From Microbacterium halotolerans (GTDB lineage Bacteria > Actinomycetota > Actinomycetes > Actinomycetales > Microbacteriaceae), in assembly GCF_003569805.1 (NCBI RefSeq), contig NZ_KZ984051.1:1219606-1283605 (forward strand): DNA of 64,000 bases, written 5' to 3'. Every line of letters starts with the position of its first letter. Positions within the stretch are counted from its first letter, which is position 1. The notes beneath the pieces were generated by a model. It was given only the letters and a program-made list of their open reading frames with translations, made no database searches and was not told the origin of the DNA. Below, in pieces: positions 20,502-30,242 of the stretch. Both the position numbers and the translations under genes were made by a program.

Positions 20502-21038
20502 ATGTCGCGTATTGGACGTCTTCCCATCGACATCCCCGCCGGCGTCACCGTGACGATCGACGGGGACCAGGTTGCAGTCAAGGGTCCGAAGGGCGAGCTC
20601 ACTGCTCGCGTGGCCGCGCCGATCGAGGCCAAGGTCGAGGAGAACCAGGTTCTCGTCACCCGCCCCGACGACGAGCGCGAGTCGCGTGCGCTGCACGGCC
20701 TGACTCGTACCCTCATCAACAACAACATCATCGGCGTCACCACGGGTTACTCCAAGAGCCTCGAGGTCGTCGGCACGGGCTACCGCGTGCAGCAGAAGGG
20801 CCAGAGCGTCGAGTTCGCCCTCGGCTTCTCGCACCCCGTTCTCGTCGAGCCGCCTGCAGGCATCACGTTCCAGGTCGAGGGCAACAACAAGCTCACGGTC
20901 ACCGGAATCGACAAGCAGGCTGTCGGCGAGGCCGCCGCGAACATCCGCAAGATCCGCAAGCCTGAGCCCTACAAGGGCAAGGGTGTGCGGTACGCCGGCG
21001 AGCAGATCCGCCGCAAGGCCGGAAAGGCTGGTAAGTAA
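20502..21038 (+). CDS. rplF: 50S ribosomal protein L6
   Basis: 178 residues with two L6 domains. It sits near the GTPase-associated centre of the 50S subunit. Start [15 protein letters not shown] and ending [19 protein letters not shown] are diagnostic. Two bases to rplR. Confidence 0.98.
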   Translation: MSRIGRLPIDIPAGVTVTIDGDQVAVKGPKGELTARVAAPIEAKVEENQVLVTRPDDERESRALHGLTRTLINNNIIGVTTGYSKSLEVVGTGYRVQQKGQSVEFALGFSHPVLVEPPAGITFQVEGNNKLTVTGIDKQAVGEAAANIRKIRKPEPYKGKGVRYAGEQIRRKAGKAGK

Positions 21039-21040
21039 TC

Positions 21041-21400
21041 ATGGCTGTGAAGTCGAAGTCCGTCGCGCGCAAGCGCCGTCACGCTCGCCTTCGCAAGAAG
21101 GTCGTCGGCACCGAGGAGCGTCCGCGCCTGGTCGTGACCCGGTCGTCGCGCCACGTTTTCGTGCAGCTCATCGACGATGGCGCCGGTCACACCGTCGCCA
21201 GCGCCTCGACGCTCGAAACCGACCTTCGTGCCGCTGAGAGCGACAAAACCGCCAAGGCGCGCAAGGTCGGCGAACTCGTCGCCGAGCGTGCGAAGGCCGC
21301 TGGCATCACCGACGCGGTGTTCGACCGCGGCGGAAACCGCTACGCCGGTCGTGTTGCCGCGATCGCCGAGGGCGCCCGCGAAGGAGGGCTGAACCTGTGA
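21041..21400 (+). CDS. rplR: 50S ribosomal protein L18
   Basis: 119 residues. L18 binds 5S rRNA with L5. The typical block is [20 protein letters not shown] and the ending [19 protein letters not shown]. The stop overlaps the rpsE GTG by four bases (GTGA), so the two are translationally coupled. Confidence 0.98.
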   Translation: MAVKSKSVARKRRHARLRKKVVGTEERPRLVVTRSSRHVFVQLIDDGAGHTVASASTLETDLRAAESDKTAKARKVGELVAERAKAAGITDAVFDRGGNRYAGRVAAIAEGAREGGLNL

Positions 21401-22092
21401 GTGACAACAAGGAGACCGAAGTGACCACCGAAGCAGCCGCTCAGGCCGCCGCCCCAGAACAGGGCGCAGGCGAGCAGCCGCGCGAGGAGCGCCAGCAGCG
21501 TCGTGGCGGTCGTGGCGAGAAGCGCGGCAATGACCGCGGCGGCCGCGGCAACGACAGCCAGTTCCTGGAGCGCGTCGTCACGATCAACCGCGTGTCGAAG
21601 GTCGTCAAGGGCGGTCGCCGCTTCAGCTTCACGGCCCTCGTGGTCGTGGGTGACGGCAACGGACTGGTCGGCGTCGGCTACGGCAAGGCCCGCGAGGTGC
21701 CTCTGGCCATCTCCAAGGGCGTCGAGGAAGCCAAGCGCAACTTCTTCCGCGTGCCGCGCGTCGGCAACACGATTCCTCACCCGATTCAGGGTGAGGCCGC
21801 CGCAGGCGTGGTGCTGCTCCGTCCGGCCGCAGCCGGTACCGGTGTGATCGCGGGTGGCCCGGTGCGCGCCGTGCTCGAGTGCGCAGGCATTCACGATGTG
21901 CTCTCGAAGTCGCTCGGTTCGTCGAACACGATCAACATCGTGGGCGCGACCGTCGCGGCGCTGAAGGGACTCGAGGAGCCGCGTGCAGTCGCTGCGCGTC
22001 GTGGTCTCGAGTACGACCAGGTCGTGCCGGGAATCATCATCCGTAACGAGGCGAAGGCCGTCGCTGCCGCCGCCGAGAAGGCAGGTGCGTGA
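21397..22092 (+). CDS. rpsE: 30S ribosomal protein S5 with N-terminal extension
   Basis: 231 residues against about 165-170 in Escherichia coli. The extra ~50 N-terminal residues are first acidic and Ala/Gln-rich, then Arg/Gly-rich ([14 protein letters not shown]). The S5 core begins at about [18 protein letters not shown]; the loop where spectinomycin-resistance changes occur is normal. Start at the GTG overlapping the rplR stop. A second in-frame GTG 24 bases downstream (VTTEAAAQA) is possible. Confidence 0.97.
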   Translation: MSDNKETEVTTEAAAQAAAPEQGAGEQPREERQQRRGGRGEKRGNDRGGRGNDSQFLERVVTINRVSKVVKGGRRFSFTALVVVGDGNGLVGVGYGKAREVPLAISKGVEEAKRNFFRVPRVGNTIPHPIQGEAAAGVVLLRPAAAGTGVIAGGPVRAVLECAGIHDVLSKSLGSSNTINIVGATVAALKGLEEPRAVAARRGLEYDQVVPGIIIRNEAKAVAAAAEKAGA

Positions 22093-22277
22093 TGGCCGAG
22101 CGTCTGAAGGTGACGCAGATCAAGTCCAAGGTGAGCGAGAAGCAGAACCAGCGTGACACGCTGCGCAGCCTCGGCCTCAAGCGGATCGGCGACTCCGTCG
22201 TCCGTCCGGACGACGCGCAGACGCGCGGTTACGTCAAGGCCGTTGCTCACCTCGTGAACGTCGAGGAGATCAACTAA
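22092..22277 (+). CDS. rpmD: 50S ribosomal protein L30
   Basis: 61 residues. Start at the ATG ([17 protein letters not shown]) overlapping the rpsE stop by one base. The [20 protein letters not shown] block is typical of L30. The TAA overlaps the rplO ATG by one base. Confidence 0.97.
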   Translation: MAERLKVTQIKSKVSEKQNQRDTLRSLGLKRIGDSVVRPDDAQTRGYVKAVAHLVNVEEIN

Positions 22278-22741
22278 TGGCTGAGAACAGCGAAGAGAAG
22301 CGCCCAGGCGTTCTCAAGGCGCATCACCTGCGCCCGGTTCCCGGCGCCCACGCCGCGAAGACTCGTAAGGGCCGCGGTGAGGCTTCGAAGGGCAAGACCG
22401 CAGGTCGCGGTACCAAGGGCACGCGGGCACGCAACACGGTGCGCGTGGGCTTCGAGGGCGGCCAGATGCCGCTGCACATGCGCACGCCGAAGCTGCGCGG
22501 GTTCAAGAACCCGTTCCGCACGGAGTACCAGGTGGTCAACCTGGCCAAGCTGGCGGAGCTCTACCCGTCTGGCGGCGACGTCACCCGCGACGACCTTGTC
22601 GCGAAGGGCGCGGTTCGCAAGAACCAGCTCGTCAAGGTCCTCGGCGACGGGGACATCACGGTTGCGCTCAACGTGACGGTCGACAAGGTCTCGGCATCCG
22701 CCGGGCAGAAGATCGTCGCCGCGGGCGGCAGCGTCAACTGA
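22277..22741 (+). CDS. rplO: 50S ribosomal protein L15
   Basis: 154 residues. L15 is a late assembly protein of the 50S subunit. The [20 protein letters not shown] block is diagnostic. Coupled to rpmD by a one-base overlap. A hairpin lies seven bases after the stop and secY follows at 165 bases. Confidence 0.98.
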   Translation: MAENSEEKRPGVLKAHHLRPVPGAHAAKTRKGRGEASKGKTAGRGTKGTRARNTVRVGFEGGQMPLHMRTPKLRGFKNPFRTEYQVVNLAKLAELYPSGGDVTRDDLVAKGAVRKNQLVKVLGDGDITVALNVTVDKVSASAGQKIVAAGGSVN

Positions 22742-22747
22742 ATGTTC

Positions 22748-22783
22748 TGAGGGGTCGGGGGCCGAGAGGCGCCCGACCCCTCA
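22748..22783 (+). terminator. 12-bp hairpin terminator after rplO
   Basis: TGAGGGGTCGGG and its exact complement CCCGACCCCTCA flank a 12-base loop. GTCGTAT follows, with no T run. It probably ends or reduces the long S10-spc transcript, leaving secY to a separate start; TAGGCT (22851-22856) could be that -10 box, but no good -35 is seen. Confidence 0.65.
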
Positions 22784-22905
22784 GTCGTATCCCGTGACCG
22801 TCGCAGCGCACCGCTCTGCGACGCAGATCCTGCGACACGCCCTCGTGCGTTAGGCTGGTCCAGGTTGCGCCGCCGCGCAACTGTGTTCCCCAGGGAGGCT
22901 CTCCT

Positions 22906-24231
22906 TTGTTCAGCGCCATCGCGCGAATCTTCCGTACGCCCGACCTGCGTCGGAAGATCGGTTTCACTCTCGGCATCATCGTGCTCTACCGCCTCGGTGC
23001 GCACGTGCCGGCCCCGTTCGTCAACTTCGTCAACGTGCAGACCTGTGTTGCCGAGACGTCGGGGACCGACGGCCTGCTCTCCCTGGTCAATCTCTTCTCC
23101 GGCGGCGCACTGCTGCAGCTGTCGATCTTCGCACTCGGCGTGATGCCCTACATCACCGCGACGATCATCACGCAGCTGCTGCGCGTCGTCATCCCCCACT
23201 TCGAGGCGCTGCACAAGGAAGGGCAGGCCGGCCAGGCCAAGCTCACCCAGTACACGCGCTACCTCACGATCGCGCTGTCGGTGCTGCAGTCGACCACCCT
23301 GGTCACCACGGCGAGAACGGGCCAGCTGTTCGGTGTCAACGACGTCACCGAATGCACCCAGGTGCTCACCAATGACGTGTGGTGGGCGCAGCTGCTCATC
23401 ATCATCGCGATGACCGCTGGCACCGGTCTGATCATGTGGTTCGCCGAGCTCACCACGGAGCGCGGCGTCGGCAACGGCATGTCCCTGCTGATCTTCACTT
23501 CGATCGCCGCGACGTTCCCGTCCGCACTGTGGGGCATCTGGCAGGCGCGCGGCTTCGAGTTCTTCCTGCTCGTCGTCGCCATCGGCGTCGTCATCATCTG
23601 CGCCGTCGTGTTCGTCGAGCAGTCGCAGCGGCGCGTTCCCGTCCAGTACGCCAAGCGCATGGTCGGCCGTCGCACATACGGGGGTACGAACACCTACATC
23701 CCGATCAAGGTGAACATGGCCGGTGTCATCCCTGTCATCTTCGCCTCGTCGCTGCTTTACATCCCGTCGCTGATCGCGCAGTTCAACGCGACTCCGGACG
23801 CCGACGGCAACGTGCCTGCCTGGGTCAGCTGGATCAACAACTATCTCGTCTCGGGCGACCACCCGGCGTACATGGCGCTGTACTTCCTGCTGATCATCGG
23901 ATTCACCTACTTCTACGTCTCGATCACCTTCAACCCGGTCGAGGTCGCCGACAACATGAAGAAGTACGGCGGGTTCATCCCCGGCATCAGGGCGGGGCGC
24001 CCCACTGCGGAGTACCTCGACTACGTGATCACGCGCATCACGCTGCCCGGTTCTGTGTACCTCGGCCTCGTCGCGCTGATCCCGCTGATCGCCCTCGCGA
24101 CGGTGCAGGCGAACCAGAACTTCCCGTTCGGCGGCGCCTCGATCCTCATCATGGTGGGTGTCGGCCTCGAGACGGTGAAGCAGATCGACGCGCAGCTGCA
24201 GCAGCGCCACTATGAAGGGCTTCTTCGATGA
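22906..24231 (+). CDS. secY: Protein translocase subunit SecY
   Basis: 441 residues with ten predicted membrane segments, the channel of the Sec system. It uses a TTG start seven bases after AGGGAGG. Conserved features include the plug region, the cytosolic loop PIKVNMAGVIPVIFASSLL and the C-terminal GGASILIMVGVGLETVKQI. It lies in the usual place between rplO and adk and overlaps adk by four bases (ATGA). It would export the four large surface proteins encoded downstream. Confidence 0.98.
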   Translation: MFSAIARIFRTPDLRRKIGFTLGIIVLYRLGAHVPAPFVNFVNVQTCVAETSGTDGLLSLVNLFSGGALLQLSIFALGVMPYITATIITQLLRVVIPHFEALHKEGQAGQAKLTQYTRYLTIALSVLQSTTLVTTARTGQLFGVNDVTECTQVLTNDVWWAQLLIIIAMTAGTGLIMWFAELTTERGVGNGMSLLIFTSIAATFPSALWGIWQARGFEFFLLVVAIGVVIICAVVFVEQSQRRVPVQYAKRMVGRRTYGGTNTYIPIKVNMAGVIPVIFASSLLYIPSLIAQFNATPDADGNVPAWVSWINNYLVSGDHPAYMALYFLLIIGFTYFYVSITFNPVEVADNMKKYGGFIPGIRAGRPTAEYLDYVITRITLPGSVYLGLVALIPLIALATVQANQNFPFGGASILIMVGVGLETVKQIDAQLQQRHYEGLLR

Positions 24232-24818
24232 GCAGGCTTCTCATCGTCGGACCGCAGGGGTCCGGCAAAGGCACGCAGGGTGCGGTGATCGCGGAGGAAT
24301 ACGGCATTCCCGTCGTCTCCACGGGCGACATCTTCCGCGCCAACATCAAGAACGACACCGAGCTCGGCCAGAAGGTCAAGGCCATCACCGCAGCGGGAGA
24401 CCTCGTTCCGGATGAGCTGACGGGCGAGATCGTGCGCGACAGGCTCCGCGAGGCCGACGCCGCGGAAGGCTTCCTGCTCGACGGCTATCCTCGCAACACC
24501 GCGCAGGTCGCGCACCTCGATGAGTTCCTCTCCGGCCGCGGAGAGCAGCTCGATGCGGTCATCCTGCTCGATGTGCCCCGCGAGGAGAGCCTGAGCCGGC
24601 TCAAGCTCCGCGCAGAGAAGGAAGGGCGCGACGACGACACGGAAGATGTGATCGCCAATCGGCTCGACATCTACGAGTCGGAGACGGCGCCGATCATCGA
24701 CGTGTACGAACGTCGCGGCATCGTCGACCGGATCGACGGCGTCGGTTCGCTCGACGAGATCACCGAGCGCATCCGCACGGCTCTCGCGGCTCGCGGGATC
24801 GTCCTCCCCGCCAGCTGA
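24228..24818 (+). CDS. adk: Adenylate kinase
   Basis: 196 residues. Interconverts ATP, AMP and two ADP. The P-loop is GPQGSGKGTQG; the AMP-binding block is STGDIFRANI and the DGYPRN motif is intact. The lid is the short form without the zinc cysteines, as in most Actinobacteria. The ATG overlaps the secY stop; three bases separate it from map. Confidence 0.97.
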   Translation: MSRLLIVGPQGSGKGTQGAVIAEEYGIPVVSTGDIFRANIKNDTELGQKVKAITAAGDLVPDELTGEIVRDRLREADAAEGFLLDGYPRNTAQVAHLDEFLSGRGEQLDAVILLDVPREESLSRLKLRAEKEGRDDDTEDVIANRLDIYESETAPIIDVYERRGIVDRIDGVGSLDEITERIRTALAARGIVLPAS

Positions 24819-24821
24819 CCC

Positions 24822-25670
24822 GTGTTCCGCCGCTCGATGTACAAGAGCCCTGCGCAGCTGCGGGGGATGCTCGAACCGGGGCGCATCACGCGGGAGGCTC
24901 TCGAGGCCGTTCACGGCGCCATCCGGCCCGGTATGACCACGCTCGAGCTCGATCGAGTGGCCGAGGCGTCGATCCGTGCACAGGGTGCTCGGCCGAACTT
25001 CCAGCTGGTGCCGGGCTACAGCCACACCATCTGCGTCTCGGTGAACGAGGAGGTCGTGCACGGGATCCCGGGGGAGCGTGTGCTCGAGCCGGGCGACATC
25101 GTGTCCATCGACTGCGGCGCGGAGACGGACGAGGGCTGGAACGGCGATTCCGCGATCTCCATCGTGCTGCCCGATCCGGATCGTCCCGAGCCGGTCGCCG
25201 AGCGCGAGGAGCTGTCCAGGATCACGCGCGAGTCGATGTGGGCGGGAATCGCTGAACTGGCGTCCGCTCGCGGCCTCGGCGAGGTGGGAGCGCGGATCGA
25301 GGAGTTCATCGACGAGAACCCGCACCCCGCCACCGATCGCCCCCTCGGCATCTTGCGCGACTACGTCGGGCACGGCATCGGCCGGAAGATGCACGAGTCG
25401 CCCACAGTGTTCCACTACGCGACGCCGCAGCCCGGCGCGCGGGTGAAGCCTGGCCTGTGCGTGTGCGTCGAACCGATGATGGTCATGGGCGACGAGCACG
25501 TGCTCGTCGCTGACGACGAGTGGACGGTCGTCGCCGCCGACGGTTCGTCCGGCGCACACTGGGAGCACAGCGTCGCCGTGCATGATGGTGGTATCTGGGT
25601 GCTGACCGCCGCAGACGGCGGAGCGGAAGGCCTGGCGCCCTTCGGGGTCATCCCGGTTCCGATTGACTGA
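24822..25670 (+). CDS. map: Type I methionine aminopeptidase
   Basis: 282 residues. Removes the initiator methionine from new proteins. All five metal ligands can be placed: Asp in VSIDCGAE, Asp in WNGDSA, His in GHGIGRKMHE, Glu in CVEPMM and Glu in HWEHSVAV. The GTG start reading VFRRSMYKSPAQLRGM fits the family N-terminus. It follows adk in the conserved secY-adk-map order. Confidence 0.96.
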   Translation: MFRRSMYKSPAQLRGMLEPGRITREALEAVHGAIRPGMTTLELDRVAEASIRAQGARPNFQLVPGYSHTICVSVNEEVVHGIPGERVLEPGDIVSIDCGAETDEGWNGDSAISIVLPDPDRPEPVAEREELSRITRESMWAGIAELASARGLGEVGARIEEFIDENPHPATDRPLGILRDYVGHGIGRKMHESPTVFHYATPQPGARVKPGLCVCVEPMMVMGDEHVLVADDEWTVVAADGSSGAHWEHSVAVHDGGIWVLTAADGGAEGLAPFGVIPVPID

Positions 25671-25701
25671 GGCGCCCGCGCCGAGAACGAAAGAGCAACT
25701 C

Positions 25702-26382
25702 ATGGCAGCTGCCCGCAGAATCAACTGGTTGGCGATCTCGATCACGGCTGGGGTGGTGGTGATCGTGGTCGCGATCGCCGCCGTCGCGGTGTGGATGAAC
25801 AGGCAGGCGCTCGCGCTCGCGGAATCGCCGGGCGCGGCTGTCGTGAACGAGGAGACCGGCGCGATCGCCATCGGTGATGGGCCGAACGTGCTCGACGAGT
25901 ACGTCGACTTCATGTGCCCGTTCTGCGGCCAGTACCACGACTCGTTCGGCGAGACGGTCTCCGGGCTCGTCGAGGACGGAGACGTCACGCTGAACATCCA
26001 TCCCATCGCGATTCTCGATTCCCGTTCGCAGGGCACACAGTTCTCAACCCGTGCAGCGAGCGCCATGTACTGCGTGGCGGACGACAACCCCGACGCCGTG
26101 TACCCGTTCATGGACGCATTGTTCGCCAACCAGCCGAATGAGAACACGGCGGGCCTCGACAACGACGAGATCATCGGATATGCGAAGGACGCCGGTGCGT
26201 CCGACGCGGTCGAGAGCTGCATCGAAGATGTGGAGTACGCGGACTTCGTCGCGGCTCGCACTCAGGAGATCCCGGCCAACCCGTCGACCGGGAACGTGTC
26301 GACGCCGACGGTGGTGCTGAACGACGAGTACCTCAATCTCACGATGGACCCCGAGGTCGACCTGCTTCCGAAGCTGAAGTAG
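25702..26382 (+). CDS. Membrane-anchored DsbA-like thiol:disulfide protein
   Basis: 226 residues from the ATG reading MAAARRINW, preceded by AAAGAG; a TTG at 25663 overlapping the map stop is the alternative and would add 13 residues. One membrane segment (about residues 10-32) anchors a thioredoxin-fold domain outside the cell. The active site is FMCPFCGQYHDSF (CPFC), and the cis-proline loop is VSTPTVVLND. A further cysteine pair is possible (MYCVAD and ESCIED). The family oxidises or shuffles disulfides in exported proteins. The cysteine-bearing repeats of the surface proteins encoded downstream are possible clients, an inference only. Confidence 0.88.
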   Translation: MAAARRINWLAISITAGVVVIVVAIAAVAVWMNRQALALAESPGAAVVNEETGAIAIGDGPNVLDEYVDFMCPFCGQYHDSFGETVSGLVEDGDVTLNIHPIAILDSRSQGTQFSTRAASAMYCVADDNPDAVYPFMDALFANQPNENTAGLDNDEIIGYAKDAGASDAVESCIEDVEYADFVAARTQEIPANPSTGNVSTPTVVLNDEYLNLTMDPEVDLLPKLK

Positions 26383-26412
26383 TCGGTCGGCGCGATGCGC
26401 ACCGGACAGCAT

Positions 26413-26441
26413 TTGCCGATTCGGGGCGCGTCGTCTAACAT
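26413..26441 (+). promoter_or_regulatory. Promoter of infA-rpmJ and following genes
   Basis: TTGCCG (26413-26418), 17 bases, TAACAT (26436-26441): a good housekeeping promoter. The leader of about 105 bases holds an inverted repeat GTGTGTCCT (26471-26479) / AGGACACAC (26497-26505) and a perfect 16-base palindrome CAGACCGATCGGTCTG (26518-26533) just before infA. Confidence 0.7.
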
Positions 26442-26552
26442 AGATCTTTGGTGCTTTGCGCCTCATCTCGGTGTGTCCTCAGACCCCGTTGAGAGCAGGA
26501 CACACATTCACCCACCGCAGACCGATCGGTCTGCTTGAGCGATAGCGAGTTT

Positions 26553-26771
26553 ATGGCTAAAGACGGTGTCATCGAGATCGAGGGCACAGTGTCCGAGTCG
26601 CTGCCGAACGCGATGTTCCGCGTGGAGCTGTCGAACGGTCACAAGGTGCTCGCCACGATCTCGGGGAAGATGCGGCAGAACTACATCCGGATCATCCCCG
26701 AGGACCGCGTGGTCGTGGAGCTCAGCCCCTACGACCTCACACGCGGGCGCATCGTCTACCGCTACCGCTGA
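26553..26771 (+). CDS. infA: Translation initiation factor IF-1
   Basis: 72 residues, the standard length, from the ATG reading [13 protein letters not shown]. Single OB-fold protein that binds the 30S A site. The Shine-Dalgarno signal is weak (GCGAG), so the structured leader may matter for its translation. 61 bases to rpmJ. Confidence 0.97.
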   Translation: MAKDGVIEIEGTVSESLPNAMFRVELSNGHKVLATISGKMRQNYIRIIPEDRVVVELSPYDLTRGRIVYRYR

Positions 26772-26832
26772 GCCCGATCGGAAAGTAACGTCTCCCGATT
26801 CCGGGGGAACGAAGACAGCGAACAGGAACATC

Positions 26833-26949
26833 ATGAAGGTTCAGCCCTCCGTCAAGCCGATCTGCGACAGCTGCAAGGTCATCCGTCGCAACGGTCGCGT
26901 GATGGTCATCTGCAAGAGCAACCCGCGCCACAAGCAGCGCCAGGGCTGA
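26833..26949 (+). CDS. rpmJ: 50S ribosomal protein L36 (zinc-binding form)
   Basis: 38 residues. Zinc ligands of the C+ form are present: CDSCKV, VICKSN and PRHKQRQ (three Cys and one His). This is the form normally used when zinc is plentiful. It lies between infA and rpsM as usual. Confidence 0.96.
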   Translation: MKVQPSVKPICDSCKVIRRNGRVMVICKSNPRHKQRQG

Positions 26950-27048
26950 CGCCCCGTCACAGCTTGTGGCTCAGGCCCGGTGCTCGTCTGATCTGCTCCG
27001 CAGATCTGCTTGCGCGAAGCGCAAGCAGGCAGCGCCAGGACTGATTCG

Positions 27049-27071
27049 GTGCCCCGGATGACCCGGGGCAC
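27049..27071 (+). terminator. 9-bp hairpin in the rpmJ-rpsM gap
   Basis: GTGCCCCGG, five-base loop, CCGGGGCAC, about 100 bases after rpmJ and 127 before rpsM. A second small hairpin (CTTGCGC / GCGCAAG) lies just upstream. Could be an attenuator or part of the alpha operon leader. Confidence 0.45.
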
Positions 27072-27197
27072 GCAGATCGCACAACTCAATATCTGAAACG
27101 GCAGGATCAGAACCCGCGCACTGCGGGGGACACCTCGGGTCGGAGGCCCGGGCACCGATTCTGCTCCACACCTCCACAGACCACAGGAGAAAGTCGC

Positions 27198-27572
27198 ATG
27201 GCACGTCTCGCCGGCGTCGACATCCCGCGTGATAAGCGCGTGGTGATCGCCCTTACGTACATCTACGGCGTTGGCCGTACCCGCTCGAACGAGATCCTCA
27301 CCGCCACGGGGATCGACGAGAACATCCGGGTCAAGGACCTCACGGACGAGCAGCTGATCGCGCTCCGTGACCACATCGAGGGCACCTACCGCGTCGAGGG
27401 TGACCTTCGTCGCGAGGTCGCCGCTGATATCCGCCGCAAGGTCGAGATCGGCTCCTACCAGGGTCTGCGCCACCGTCGCGGCCTTCCTGTGCGCGGTCAG
27501 CGCACCAAGACGAACGCTCGCTCCCGCAAGGGCCCGAAGCGCACCGTCGCCGGTAAGAAGAAGGCCCGCTGA
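27198..27572 (+). CDS. rpsM: 30S ribosomal protein S13
   Basis: 124 residues. S13 forms the head bridge to L5 and contacts tRNAs. Start [15 protein letters not shown] and the [18 protein letters not shown] block are diagnostic. AGGAGAAA is the ribosome binding site. Begins the alpha gene set; 26 bases to rpsK. rpsD (S4), between rpsK and rpoA in many bacteria, is absent here. Confidence 0.98.
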   Translation: MARLAGVDIPRDKRVVIALTYIYGVGRTRSNEILTATGIDENIRVKDLTDEQLIALRDHIEGTYRVEGDLRREVAADIRRKVEIGSYQGLRHRRGLPVRGQRTKTNARSRKGPKRTVAGKKKAR

Positions 27573-27598
27573 GCGCGGATAAGTAGGAGACGAGAGAT

Positions 27599-27997
27599 AT
27601 GGCTACCCCCAAGACCGCCGCGCGCAAGCCGCGCCGCAAGGAAAAGAAGAACATCGCGTTGGGCCAGGCCCACATCAAGTCGACGTTCAACAACACCATC
27701 GTTTCGATCACCGACCCGGCAGGTGCTGTCATCAGCTGGAAGTCGTCGGGCGGCGTGGGCTTCAAGGGCTCGCGCAAGTCGACGCCGTACGCCGCCGGTA
27801 TGGCCGCGGACACGGCTGCCAAGGAGGCTCAGGCTCACGGCGTGAAGAAGGTCGACGTCTTCGTGAAGGGCCCCGGTTCGGGTCGCGAGACGGCGATCCG
27901 TTCGCTGCAGGCTGCAGGCCTCGAGGTCGGTTCGATTCAGGACGTGACGCCGCAGGCACACAACGGCTGCCGTCCGCCGAAGCGCCGCCGCGTCTGA
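27599..27997 (+). CDS. rpsK: 30S ribosomal protein S11
   Basis: 132 residues. S11 lies on the 30S platform near the Shine-Dalgarno duplex. Blocks [19 protein letters not shown] and [13 protein letters not shown] are diagnostic, as is the C-terminal PPKRRRV. TAGGAGACGAGAG precedes the start. 135 bases to rpoA. Confidence 0.98.
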   Translation: MATPKTAARKPRRKEKKNIALGQAHIKSTFNNTIVSITDPAGAVISWKSSGGVGFKGSRKSTPYAAGMAADTAAKEAQAHGVKKVDVFVKGPGSGRETAIRSLQAAGLEVGSIQDVTPQAHNGCRPPKRRRV

Positions 27998-28132
27998 TGA
28001 CGGGTGCACCCCGGAGGCCCACCGAGGCTTTCGGGGCACACTCGTTCTCGCGGGCGTCGCTCCGCCTGCGCTAACTCAACACCTCATTCACCAAGTGTCA
28101 TATAGCGGTCACTTGATCGAAAGGAACACATA

Positions 28133-29122
28133 GTGCTTATTGCACAGCGTCCTACCCTGACCGAGGAGAAGGTCTCGGAGTTCCGCAGCCGGTTCGTCAT
28201 CGAGCCCCTGGAGCCCGGCTTCGGGTACACGATCGGCAACTCGCTGCGCCGCAGTCTGCTCTCGTCGATTCCCGGCGCGGCCGTCACGAGCATCCGGATC
28301 GACGGCGTTCTGCACGAGTTCAGCACCATCCCCGGTGTGAAGGAAGATGTCACTGAGATCATCCTCAACATCAAGCAGCTCGTCGTCTCGAGCGAGCGGG
28401 ATGAGCCGATCACCGCGTACCTGCGCAAGACGGGTGCCGGCGAGGTCACCGCTGCGGACATCTCCGCTCCGGCCGGCGTCGAGGTGCACAACCCAGAGCT
28501 CGTCATCGCCACGCTGAACGACACCGCGAAGTTCGAGCTCGAGCTCACGATCGAGCGCGGCCGCGGCTACGTGTCTGCCGTGCAGAACCGCAACGAGTAC
28601 GCAGAGGCGGGCCAGGTGCCGATCGACTCGATCTACTCGCCCGTCCTCAAGGTCGCCTACCGCGTCGAGGCGACGCGTGCCGGTGAGCGCACTGACTTCG
28701 ACAAGCTCGTCGTCGACGTGGAGACCAAGGCGTCGATGGCGCCGCGCGACGCCGTCGCCTCGGCCGGACGCACGCTCGTCGAGCTCTTCGGTCTCGCCCG
28801 CGAGCTGAACGAGGAGGCCGAGGGCATCGAGATCGGTCCCGCGCCGGTCGCCGAGGTCCTCTCGAACGAGCTGTCCATGCCGATCGAGGATCTCGACCTG
28901 TCGGTCCGCTCCTACAACTGCCTCAAGCGCGAGGGCATCAACACGGTCAGCGAGCTCGTCGCCCTCTCGGAGACGCAGCTCATGAACATCCGCAACTTCG
29001 GACAGAAGTCCGTCGATGAGGTGCGCGACAAGCTCGTCTCGCTCGGTCTGTCGCTGAAGGATTCGGTGCCCGGCTTCGACGGCGCCAACTTCTACAGCGG
29101 CTACGACGAAGAGCAGATCTGA
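28133..29122 (+). CDS. rpoA: DNA-directed RNA polymerase subunit alpha
   Basis: 329 residues. The N-terminal domain (about 1-230) assembles the polymerase; the C-terminal domain (about 250-315, with [18 protein letters not shown]) binds UP elements and activators. It starts at a GTG after AAAGGAAC. The 135-base gap from rpsK holds an AAGTG / CACTT repeat and a TATAGC box but no convincing promoter. Confidence 0.98.
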   Translation: MLIAQRPTLTEEKVSEFRSRFVIEPLEPGFGYTIGNSLRRSLLSSIPGAAVTSIRIDGVLHEFSTIPGVKEDVTEIILNIKQLVVSSERDEPITAYLRKTGAGEVTAADISAPAGVEVHNPELVIATLNDTAKFELELTIERGRGYVSAVQNRNEYAEAGQVPIDSIYSPVLKVAYRVEATRAGERTDFDKLVVDVETKASMAPRDAVASAGRTLVELFGLARELNEEAEGIEIGPAPVAEVLSNELSMPIEDLDLSVRSYNCLKREGINTVSELVALSETQLMNIRNFGQKSVDEVRDKLVSLGLSLKDSVPGFDGANFYSGYDEEQI

Positions 29123-29160
29123 CCCGGCCTCGCCCTTCACCAAATCTGGAGTAAACGAAA

Positions 29161-29745
29161 ATGCCTAAGCCCACTAAGGGTGCCCGCCTCGGTGGCGGCG
29201 CAGCCCACGAGCGTCTGCTCCTCGCGAACCTCGCGTCGGCGCTGTTCACGCACAAGTCGATCAAGACGACCGAGACGAAGGCCAAGCGCCTGCGTCCCGT
29301 CGCGGAGCGCCTGGTCACGTTCGCGAAGCGCGGCGACCTGCACGCGCGCCGTCGCGTGCTGTCGGTTCTGGGGAACAAGGAAGCCGTGCACATCCTGTTC
29401 ACCGAGATCGCTCCGCTCGTCGCCGATCGTGAGGGCGGCTACACCCGCATCACCAAGATCGGCCCGCGCAAGGGCGACAACGCGCCGATGGCCGTGATCG
29501 AGCTCGTCACCGAGCCCGTGACCCCCAAGGCGAAGAAGTCAGCCGCGACTGAGGCACCGGTCGCGGACGACGCTCCCGCCGAAGAGGTCGTCGAGGAGAC
29601 CGAGGCTGCGACCGAGGCACCGGCCGCAGACGAGACCGGCGACCCGGCAGCGGACGCCGGCGCTGAGTCGCCCGAGGAGGGCGAAGCCGCGGCCGAGATC
29701 GCTGAGGACGCCGTCGTCGACAAGGACGAGGAGAAGTCGGAGTAA
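29161..29745 (+). CDS. rplQ: 50S ribosomal protein L17 with acidic C-terminal extension
   Basis: 194 residues against about 120-127 in Escherichia coli. The L17 core ([20 protein letters not shown] to about residue 120) is normal; some 70 extra C-terminal residues are Ala, Glu, Asp and Thr-rich and probably disordered. Such tails are common in Actinobacteria. It closes the ribosomal block. truA, often its direct neighbour in Actinobacteria, is about 26.7 kb away. Confidence 0.97.
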   Translation: MPKPTKGARLGGGAAHERLLLANLASALFTHKSIKTTETKAKRLRPVAERLVTFAKRGDLHARRRVLSVLGNKEAVHILFTEIAPLVADREGGYTRITKIGPRKGDNAPMAVIELVTEPVTPKAKKSAATEAPVADDAPAEEVVEETEAATEAPAADETGDPAADAGAESPEEGEAAAEIAEDAVVDKDEEKSE

Positions 29746-30242
29746 CATCCGCTCACCCGATAGAAGTGGCCCGCACCGAATGGTGCGGGCCACTTCTGCG
29801 TTCGCACGCGGCATCGCTGCCGAAGCAGGACGGGCCGCGGGGAACGCGTGAAGCCGGGGCGGCCACTCTGGGGGCCGGGCCCGCCCCCGACTTCCAGCGA
29901 GACGTGTCGTCTTCGCCGTGCCGATGCTGTCAAGAAGCGTCCGTTGGATGTCGTTCGATGCGCTGATCGACACCCTCTGTGCAGGAAACGCACCCCCATC
30001 GACCGCTCATGGCGGACGCATCGCCCTGGCGCAATGAGGGCGTCGTGTCGGTTTCCGCAACAGGGCCGTCACTTCCCGCACCCCTCGTTCCGTGCCTTCG
30101 CTCCCGCGACATCGTAGGTGTATATGCCCTGATCCCGGCGGGCAGACATCTTGCCTTCGCGCTGTTTCGCGCTGCGCCTGGGGCGGTGTCGTCGCACGTC
30201 GCGTATTCGCGTGCCCGAACGAACAAAGGAATCCACACCCGT
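29746..30242. other. Intergenic region before the first surface protein gene
   Basis: 497 bases. After the rplQ terminator I see no convincing gene; the frame of the next gene is open upstream to 29979 but this part has no protein-like character and precedes the clear signal peptide. A TAGGTGTATATG stretch near 30113-30124 is a possible -10 region. Confidence 0.35.
29763..29796 (+). terminator. 15-bp hairpin ending the alpha operon
   Basis: GAAGTGGCCCGCACC, four-base loop, then its exact complement, starting 17 bases after the rplQ stop. Confidence 0.75.

Noticed and set aside
29979..30242. Upstream extension of surface gene A (88 codons)
   Set aside because: The extension would bury the signal peptide inside the protein, and it lacks protein-like composition.
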